A stretch of 64,000 nucleotides of DNA from Bicyclus anynana. Its lineage: Eukaryota > Arthropoda > Insecta > Lepidoptera > Nymphalidae. Both the position numbers and the translations under genes were made by a program. Shown here piece after piece: positions 23,147-32,900 of the stretch (position 1 is the first letter of the stretch; each line of letters opens with the position of its first letter). The stretch covers positions 248,001 through 312,000 of the forward strand of contig NC_069091.1 in NCBI RefSeq assembly GCF_947172395.1, in the 5' to 3' direction. The notes under the pieces are model-generated. The model was not told the DNA's origin. It searched no databases and was given only the letters and a program-made list of their open reading frames with translations.

Positions 23147-24930
23147 AGGACTTGACTTGTAATATGATATTGTGTGGAGAGTGAAGTCATAGTCCTGTTT
23201 ATGCTATATTTCTATTGCGTGCCACTGCCAAGGATTTGTAAAGACTTGAGGTTATAACACTATTTAATGAATACACAAAATACAATACAAATACAAATGA
23301 GAAATAATGTTAAAGTTACTAAACGAGATAGCGGACTTTGAACCGAACCGTTGCGTTACGAAATCAACGAATGACTAACTTGAAATGCATTGGCCAACAC
23401 GCGTTGAAAATACCGCTTAGTTGGCATGCCGATTAGGGCTGCTACAGTGTTAAGTTTTGACGCGGACGCGTGGCACATCGTACAATGCTTTATTGAACCG
23501 CTAGTGGATTAACGACATGACCTTACGCGTATCGCCTGTTCGGAGCGCACCAATCACAATAATAGTCGGAGGACTCGCGTCGAGGCTGGAATTTTAGAAT
23601 TTTGCAACAATATTTAATGTAGACTGTTTCACCCTACTTTGGTAGGTATATGAATTTTTATAATTTTAATAACTAACTAAAATTAATTTACTGCTGCGTG
23701 AACATTATTATTCTAAGATGTAAGCTATCGTGTACAGAACGTTTGCTCAGTGTTGCACACCCCACGCTCGTCTACTGTCAAGTGTCAAACGTTGCACCCT
23801 ACACACCACATACTACATCGCCAAACTGGGGTGCGATTCCGCTATTTTACACTCGTCGACGAATTTTCCGCCAATAACACTTTTCGAACGTCTTTTTCGA
23901 ATTTGAACTTTATTTTTATAGAGTGTTAAAATTAAAATCTTAATAACAACGAAGTCGCGCACAACGTGAGAATGTATCTAATAGAGGTATTCAATGCAAG
24001 GCTAGTTGACACTTTTGAATGGTCTTTAGTTATCGTTCTACTAGATTGAAAAAAAAACATATTTTTTCGAAACGTGATTGACGTGACAATACTAGCCAAC
24101 ACGCTGTCGGCCACGATGGTCTACATTTCAACTGTTTCATGACGTCACGTTAACAAATCTTTTACCAAACGGAGCGTTTGACAAAAATATAACTTAATAA
24201 TTAGTTTGACGTTGTTTGGCTAAAGAAACTTTTAATACGTTATATTTATATTATATATTATATCAATAACGAGGTATATTTATACCTCGTTATTGATATA
24301 AGTTGGAAGGAGGGTAGCGTAACAAAAGTTGTTACTAACCAGATGTTTTATTTTACTGTTAATTAATTAATAGTTATACTATTTAACAGCCACAATGTCG
24401 CACAAATTGCGTGGTACATTATCTCGTTCAGACGCTCTGCAATTTTCATTTCCTGGTATCTCAGTTAGCTACAAGGATCAAGAATTTTCGTAAATAAAAA
24501 AGTTGATCGTCTCATCGAGATGAAGCTATTCACGAAAAATTAGCTTGGTAGTAATCAGATGTACGAAATGTTTTAGGGATCCCTGACTAATAACGGTGAT
24601 GAGAAAAATTCTCATTACACCGCACTGAAGTTACTTTCTTCTATTTACTCAAGCACTTTTTAACTATAGACAGGCCATATTTTTGAACACCACTTCTTTC
24701 AATGTCTATGTGTTAGCTACTCGTATTAACGCCTAGGGATTTTTGTTATCGATAATTCGGACATTGTTGTGCTTGTTTTAGACTTATTGAGCCGCATTAT
24801 CTGTTTTTATAGATTTGTTTTTTGTGCTGTAGTTATTTAAGTAAATTCTCTAATTTATTTATTAGTTTTTTTATTTTTTATTTTTAACAATGTTAATATA
24901 AATATAAAATACACTATTAAAAATTTATAA
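23147..24930. other. AT-rich intergenic DNA with a foldback and a transposon fragment
   Basis: No gene is supported. An 18-bp-arm foldback lies at 24260-24300 (TATATCAATAACGAGGTATA and its reverse complement around a short TTT-containing loop). The segment 24085-24150 (GTCGGCCACGATGGTCTACA ... TTTCATGACGTCACG) recurs inverted at 38683-38755 and, more degenerate, at 10158-10200: another dispersed repeat family. Confidence 0.5.
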
Positions 24931-25930
24931 ATCCCTCGGCGGGTCATTTGAGTGTGCAAGCAACCGGTGGTCAGGGCTCCAGAGTGAGGAACCTCCTCGC
25001 AATACGCGCCGTCTCAAGTATCACTGCCTTTTGTATCCGACTCTTGATCCATCAGTTAAGTGAAAGCTTCTTAAGGTGTTGGTCGAAGCTTTTCGCTTTA
25101 AGACCATTGACTGAAACAACTATCGGAACAATAATAGTGGACTCAACATTCCACATGGCGGTAATCTCGTGAGCGAGGTCCAAGTGTTTTGATACTTTTT
25201 CCATTTCGGCTTTAACCAGATTATCGTTATGTGGAACAGTAATATCAACAACTGCTGACGCCGCGCGGTTTCACTCCCGTGGTTCCCGTTCCTGTAGGAA
25301 TACGAGGATAATATAGCCTATAGCCTTCCTCGATAAATGGGCTATCTAACACTGAAAGAATTATTGAAATCGGACCAGTAGTTCCTGAGATTAGCGCGTT
25401 CAATCAAACAAACAAACAAACTCTTCAGCTTTATAATAAACTCTTCAGCTTCAGCTTCAGCGTGTGTGTATGCCGCAGGGAAAGTGTTAAGTAGTATATA
25501 TTATTGCACGCCGCACTGACCGATCGACTAGCTAAGGTCTATTGGCTACAGTAGCTGTCAGTGATTAGTTCGTTCGTATAATCGTTCGGTCCCAGTAGAG
25601 CAATGCACTGCTATTTTCAAGATCTGACGCTGGCCTATAGTAAGGCATCTTGAAGAAAATCGATAAGGCCCTATTGAAGAGCAAACTGTTGGTGGATTAT
25701 CTTGGCTACTTGATTATGTCTATGCCAGTATTCGCCGTTAGCAAGGTGAGAACACCCGGACACAATATGCCTGAGGGACTCCCCAGGACGATGACACGCT
25801 CGACATATGTCTAGAGTGCCATCTTTCATAATGTGTTTACAGTAGTTTCTCGTCTTTATAACTTCGTCCATAATTGCACAGACAAAACCCTCGGTTTCGC
25901 CAAAGAGGTCACCGAATTGCAACCAAGTTT
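24930..25930 (-). pseudogene. LINE relic with RLE-type endonuclease end, interrupted by a repeat
   Basis: On the minus strand, 25922-25671 encodes a zinc-knuckle region (CRACHRPGESLRHIVSGCSH, then EYWHRHNQVAKIIHQQ). 25250-24950 encodes VDITVPHNDNLVKAEMEK, LDLAHEITAMWNVES and ARIARRFLTLEP. This order, a CCHC motif followed by a (P)D..VDITVP-type restriction-like endonuclease, fits the C-terminal end of R4/NeSL-like non-LTR elements. A GCTGACGCCGCGCGG repeat inserted at 25253-25445 splits it. 41075-41175 is another 3' fragment of the same family, on the opposite strand. Stops and the insertion make it inactive. Confidence 0.75.
25253..25445 (+). mobile_element. GCTGACGCCGCGCGG repeat inserted in the LINE relic
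   Basis: It begins GCTGACGCCGCGCGGTTTCA, continues through TATAGCCTTCCTCGATAAAT and AGTAGTTCCTGAGATTAGCG, and ends with a CAAACAAACAAACTCTTCAG tail. Shorter or diverged copies are at 26450, 58633 and 63541. It is a common lepidopteran interspersed repeat; the insertion is younger than the LINE it splits. Confidence 0.75.
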
Positions 25931-26449
25931 ATGTTTGTTGTTAAGTAAGAATACGACGTGTTTTGACATAGTGTTCAGAACCGGCAGGACGTTTTTTAAC
26001 AAGTGTTTTTAAGACAGGACGTTATTAATTAGGTATTATGTTAAGTTGTAATGAATTGTTTTTATCTCTTACTGTTTTGTATATAAAATATCATTTAATA
26101 ATTATCGAAAGTGCGCTAAGTTAACAAAAATATAAAATAGTACCTACCTACTTGTTTTATTTGTTTTTTTTAATTTTCATAAAGTAATTATATTTTATAA
26201 ATTCATAATTACAGGATTTCTCTCGAGTCACTGTTAATACACGTTAAAGACATTTTGGACTAAAAAATCCGTAATAATCCCACTTCAAGTTAATAATTCG
26301 GAGTTTGAATATTCCCGCTCATAAACGTCAATTTCATTGTACTCTATGGTCGCTGTGCGCATTTTACCCCTAAAGTACAATGAATACATTGACCCAACTA
26401 CTCTATGCATTGACCAATATAAATAGTCAAAGATTGAGTATATAATGAC

Positions 26450-26555
26450 TAGCTGACGCCGCGCGGTTTCACCCGCGTGGTTCCCGTTCCCGTAGGAATA
26501 TGGGGATAATATATAGCCTATAGCCTTCCTCGATAAATGGGTTATCAGATATTTT
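26450..26555 (+). mobile_element. GCTGACGCCGCGCGG repeat, 3'-truncated copy
   Basis: AGCTGACGCCGCGCGGTTTC through CTTCCTCGATAAATGGGTTA, then the match to the full copy at 25253 stops. It lies about 400 bp upstream of receptor gene 2. Confidence 0.7.
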
Positions 26556-26679
26556 CAACGGCGAATACAGAAAGCTAAAATTTAATTAAAAATAGTTAAC
26601 ATTATTCATTGTAATCATGACAACACTACTTTTATTAGGCTAGTCAAGAGCTGGTCACATTATTTTTAAGGACATCTTA

Positions 26680-26957
26680 ATCTGTGCCTGTCAGTGTCAA
26701 GTTTAGTACCCTATATTCAATGTACTCTATGTTTAGTTCACAAACGGCCTATTAGATAGTATAGTATAATAGTTTTGGTTTAGTTATGGTTTAGTTTAAC
26801 TCTTCTCAACAAAGAGTACATATATTAATTTCTCAAATTTTAATCGTCGAGTAATGATTGGGGCTCTACGCTCTACTCATTAATTTACTCCTTGGCTCTC
26901 TAAAGATTATAGCACTTCGTAGGCTATAGTATAGTTAAGTTAAGATACGCCTCAAAT
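26680..26957 (+). promoter_or_regulatory. Putative promoter of receptor gene 2
   Basis: CCTGTCAGTGTCAAG at 26687-26701 and GTTCACAAACGGC at 26736-26748; the latter is identical to the gene 1 upstream region. The distance from it to the start codon is 222 bp here and 61 bp in gene 1, so sequence was inserted or lost between. The promoter role is inferred. Confidence 0.4.
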
Positions 26958-29900
26958 ATGTTAACAGTGTTACTGTTATTGTTTTTGTGTTTAGTGACGG
27001 CAAGTGCAAGTGATAGCATTTACAGCGTGGTTTGCACCGATACTATCCCAATTAACTATAGCAATCGAGCAATTTTGGAGCCCGTACTTGGTGTCGGAGG
27101 CAGGTTCCGCTTAAAATGGTGTACGGAGGTGCGTAAAGATATCAACAAATGGAAGCTAGACTTGTCATATACGTCAGTGAAACCTGAAGACTGCAACGCA
27201 GAGTACTTCGGTGAGAGAGCTTCCCTTCCCTTACATTCTTCCTTCAAACAAAACATCACAATGGACATTGAAAATTGTACAATATATGTAAGTATGTATA
27301 TATTTTCATACTAAGTAGAAATAATACTTATTAATTTATTATAATTATTAGTTGAATAGTACACTTGCTGGGTTAGTACTTACTTTTGATAAAGACAGAG
27401 TCCATGGTACAAGTCTGTCTGTCCTGTCAGGCTATCATAAATATCTATTGGGTAGGTTGTTAAGATTTTAAGGTTTATAGCTGAATAGCTCTATGGTTAA
27501 GGGATTGGAATCAAATCTTAGAGGTCCACGGTCCACAAGTACCCTCTCCTGACTTCTTTAAGTAGGGAGGGGAAAATTAACCATTAGTGTGAATAATCAA
27601 TGTGTTGCCTACTTTGTAGCCTACTTTGTTTGTAACAAGTAGGTCTGACTTTCTTAATCTAAAAGTAAAATTCATTGCAGTACCAAACATGATGTAATTT
27701 TTTGATAGTTGTACCTCTTAAAATAAACTTTTGCTTATAACCTTTCTAAAGAAGTGACAGAAAGAATGTATAAATAATATTTTTAATATTATAAACTTTT
27801 GATGTTCTTTTGTAGGTTTGCCTTACTGCTATCCTGGATGCAATATTTGGCCCAAAATGTTACTACATAGACACACAGCAATACATTGATAGTAAGCAAT
27901 ACATTATCAACATTTGGACATCTCGGCAATATCAATATGTTGAAGAAAACCGTGATTTTACAATGAAACAAGTAAACAAAAGTAAGCCTTTGGTCACCTA
28001 TCAACCTGATGGGTGAGTTACACATTTTTTTAGTAGAGTACAAATATATTTAGTAGAGTCAAAATAAGTGTTATAAATAAAGAATGACTTAGTTTATTTA
28101 TTCATTAGTTTAGCCATAATTATGCTCATATATGATGTATTTTTATTAAGTAAATTATTAAGATGCTTTAGTGAAAATAATGTTTGATTAAGCATCATCA
28201 TCATCAGCCATTTAATTAAAATGTTGCAGAAACACAGTTTCACCTGTGTAGTTCCCATTCCTGTGAAAGTATGGGGAGAACATATTGCCCATGGACCCAG
28301 CACTCTCACTCTCTCACAGTGATCCATGGAATGCTAAGTTATCGTGCAGAGGCATGCACAATGTTTTAAACTAGGCTAGGCTTTTAGGAACAAATTGTAC
28401 AAAATAAAAAATTGCTTCTTCAATACAATATGTTTGTAATGAGTCCTCAGGGTAGGCAGGGCACTTTTGTATTTATGAAGTGCACGCCTCTGTCTGTTAC
28501 TCCCTGATAATTTAGTTTTCTATTGGTAAAAAGAATTTCAAATCAATCTAGTAGTTTTGAACTTATTTATTACATACAAAATACAAATCTTCCCTCTTGA
28601 TAATGTTAGTATAGAACTTGGAAACTTCTTGGAACGCGCAAACTTTGGAACAACATGATTACTTCGGCACTGCACTATAAACCTCAGTCCACACTCCAAT
28701 TTTACACGTTTAGATCTAAGACGCGCGAACTGTTTCACTTTATTTTGCCATACCACGCCGTATCGGTTGGCTATTTTAGGATTTAAACTATCGTGAGTGT
28801 TATTCATATTAATTGATTATGAAACACGGCTAAAACTCACGTGATATTAGGTCGGAGTATGCCCGACTAGTTTCGAACCCATACGGGGCCCTTAGTCATG
28901 ATTCTTGCATCGCGGCACGATCCAAACTGCGAAGCGGCTCCGCGACGCGCTGCTGCACGCATTGCGCGCGCGGAGAGGGCTTGAGTGGTGGGGAGTGAAG
29001 GTTCCGTTACCCTCTTCGACGGTTCATTAATGTCATCTTCATTAGAGTCATCTTCTTGTAAGCAAACCGAACTATTGTGACAATGAAAGAAACAGCGGTT
29101 TCCACGCTGTGGGCAGCAACCATCCATGATCCCGATTAAAATTCGAGTGACGACTAATTTCTATCGCTTCACGTATCTTACGAGGTACTAGAAACTTTTC
29201 CCTTGACAATACAGAAGCCTTATCAAAACGAATATAATGAGTCGTACCCGAAGCTAGAACATGCTCGGCTATTGCTGAACCGTCCGTGTCCACATTCTTC
29301 ATGCTACGTATGTGTTCTCTTACTCTTGTGGTAATGTTACGGCGAGTCTCACCGATGTGCCACACGATCTACCACAGTCACACGGAATCTTGTACACCCC
29401 GGGCACGTTCAGCGGATCCCTATCCTTAGGCGATCGCAGTATACTCTTCACCAGTGCAGGTGGACGAAACCGCGTCACTATGTCAAATCTCCGTTGGAGA
29501 TAGTGGCTGATTTTGTCCGTCACGCCCTTCACATATGTTAAGTACACTGGTGACCGGTTCACACAGGACGGTTTCCGCCTAGTTGTTGTTTGTGCCCATC
29601 TGGAACTCTGACGACAACTATAGCCATTGTTCTCCAGCTCCTGTCTCACCACTCTTAGTTCGCACTCAATATAGGGTGGGTCACAAAGACTTAGGGCTCG
29701 ATTTATGAGGCTTCTTGGTACCGACGATATCTGCGACGGATGGTGGTGCGAACTCGCATGGAGATATCTGTTGGTGTGAGTCGGTTTTCGGTACACCGTT
29801 GTGTGTAATTCACCACCAGACCCCCGGATCACCATCACATCTAAAAATGGCAGAACGCCCTCTTTTTCTTCCTCTTTCGTAAAATGAACCTTCTCATGTA

Positions 29901-32900
29901 GACTGTTGAGACACTGGAATATTCCGGTCAAATCATCCCTATTTACAATGACAAATACATCATCCACATAACGCAGCCAAAAACGCGGTCCATACGTCAT
30001 TTTATCGACCAACTCGCGTTCCACCCACTCCATAAATATATTGGCCACTACAGGTGCAATCGGCGACCCCATGGCAACACCGTCTATTTTAGAACCTATT
30101 TTAAAACTTAAGCTAACTTATATAACTTGAGCTTTATTTTCTTCCATCATTTCAGTGAAGATGCAGTATTAGTGTGGCAATTGAGTATTCCTGCTTCTAC
30201 ATACAGTGTCAAGCTCACTTGTGGCGAGGTAAGCATGGCCGCAACTAGCAGCTAGCGGAGCTATTTCTGAGGGAGTTCGTCCAGTAAAGGATCTGAACTT
30301 ACATATCTCTGCTGTCAAGTGGCATTGCATGTTTTAGTCTATTGTTTTTTTTAAAATCATAGTATGCCTACTATATTAGAACAATACACACAATCTAGCC
30401 GCTAACTAAGCTTGTGTTAACGGAACTAAGATAACGTAATATATGCATACTACCTACTGAAAAAAAGATATGTATAATTCTACTTTTAAAATATTTTTTT
30501 AATATTGGATCAGTAGATCTGAAGATTACCCTTTACAAATCCATTTATTATTATTATTATTATTATAGCTTTATTTCCACTTAACAGTTTTACAATACAT
30601 AATATGTTAATAATAAATTTTAAAGTATTTATGTTATTTTGTTATGTGGCCCCCTATGGGTAAAAGCCTCCTCCATTTTTTTCCAATTTTCCCAATCTTT
30701 GGCCATATGCATCCAGTTATTTCCTGCTGTTTTTATTATGTCATCGACCCATCTCTTTTTCTGTCTTCCTACATTTATTTTGCCAATTAAGCCCTGCCAT
30801 TTAGTTGTTTAGTTAGTCCATCTCTTATCTTTATATCTTGACAAGTGTCCTGCCCAGTTACATTTTTGTTTTAAACTGAAATGAGGAGCATCTTTTAGTT
30901 TAGTTTTCATTCAGATGTCTACGTTTCTTGTTTTTGTATCTTCCTCAATTTCAGTACGCTGCGTTCCATAGCATGTTGACATGATGAAATTTTGTTTTTT
31001 ACTGTGTAGATCTATGTCTGACTAGCTCGAAGTTAGGCTCGGGAGAATGCAAGAATCCATTATAATCTTTTTTATAGTAAGGCTATAGTTCCCTTTTAAA
31101 AAAATTCTTTTAGGGCCCAGTATTTCTTCCAAGCTGTACTTATTCGTCTGTCTATTTCGTTTTCATTACTGTTTGCTTCGAAGGACACAGATTTACCTAG
31201 GTAAACATATTTATCCACATTCCACATAATCTATTGGTCTTTCCTCTAAATTGGTTTCTTTTGGCTGTTTGTCACTATACTACTATCGTTAACAACTGAG
31301 TCTTAGGGCCATAAATCATTTCTCTATATCTATCTCGCTTGCACTTATGGGTCTTATGGAGCCGTCTAGTGAAGGGTGTAACAATGAAAGACATATTATC
31401 GATAAGTAAAGTTTATTATCGTATCTTGTTCACAAAATTAAAAAAATTAACAATATTTGATTTAATATAATACATATTTCATATTATATAATTATTAACT
31501 AAATAAACTTTTCAATTCATTGAGAAACAGGAATACGTTGTGAATCAGTGTTCGAGCTTGAGGGCTAATATCGCCATGTAATTTCTTCAGATCAACGTTA
31601 GAAAATAAAGTATCCATAGTGCGCAACGAGTAACACATGAATGTATTTATTTAATTGCAGTAAACACATTTATAGCAAAAAAAATACGCAATGCAATTAC
31701 ATTAGAAACCGACCAATCAGAATCGTCCAAATCATTATTGACTCATCATTAGCACGTGCGCAGGTAGCCGTTTATCGATAATTAGGGTGCGCAGGTAGGC
31801 GCGCTGCACATTCCTATCTTTTTTGACTTTTATGACCGGACGACTCAGATGATAACGCGCATACTATAATAGCATTAACAACTGAGTCTTAGGGCCATAA
31901 ATCATTTCTCTATATCTATCTCGCTTGCACTTATGGGTCTTATGGAGCCGTCTAGTGAAGGGTGTAACAATGAAAGACATATTATCGATAAGTAAAGTTT
32001 ATTATCGTATCTTGTTCACAAAATTAAAAAAATTAACAATATTTGATTTAATATAATACATATTTCATATTATATAATTATTAACTAAATAAAATTAATC
32101 TTCATCTGAGTCTTCATCATCAGAATCTTCGTCTTCTGCCAAATTTATTATATATTAGTATCCATAGTGCGCAACGAGTAACACATGAATGTATTTATTT
32201 AATTGCAGTAAACACATTTATAGCAAAAAAAATACGCAATGCAATTACATTAGAAACCGACCAATCAGAATCGTCCAAATCATTATTGACTCATCATTAG
32301 CACGTGCGCAGGTAGCCGTTTATCGATAATTAGGGTGCGCAGGTAGGCGCGCTGCACATTCCTATCTTTTTTGACTTTTATGACCGGACGACTCAGATGA
32401 TAATGCGCATACTATAACTTAGTTGTGGATGTTTTGTTTTGGAGTTTAATCCTTGGAGCAATGCTTCTAGACTTTTCGCGGATTCGCTAAAAAGAATAAT
32501 GTCATCTGCAAACCTTAGGCGTATTAAGTTTCTATTTGGTAGCCATATGCCATTATTTTCCCATAATATTTTTGAAAATGTCTTGAAGTACAGCTATGAA
32601 TAGCTTTGGGGTCAACGGGTCTTCCTGCCGTACGCCTCTTTCAATTACGAACCACTAGTTTTTTCAGTTTTACTCTGCTTACACTTTTAGAATAGTTGTT
32701 TTAATGACATTTATATATGTTTCATTTAGTTACCTACAAGGTAACACCAACCTCCCACTCCCAATTTCGTTCTGCTAAAGTGTTTTTCAGATAGTATGGG
32801 TACAGTGACAGTTCGTTTCACCCTTGAAAGTTTGCCGCGATTCACGATAATAGTAAGTATTATGAACGTCATAAGACATCTGTCACCGTACCCATGCTAT

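Larger units (their letters stand above)
30541..32760 (-). pseudogene. RTE-type LINE relic in intron 3 of gene 2, carrying nested MITEs
   Basis: On the minus strand, the 5'-most visible part (32660-32430) encodes IERGVRQEDPLTPKLFIAVL and, after a frameshift, RLRFADDIILFSES, reverse transcriptase blocks with the FADD box. The 3' end at 30541-30570 is an (ATT)n run on the + strand, the (AAT)n tail usual for RTE elements. 30655-30960 is the 3' coding end on the minus strand, degraded. Two MITE copies (31275-32416) interrupt it. Many stops; 5' truncated near 32700. Confidence 0.75.
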
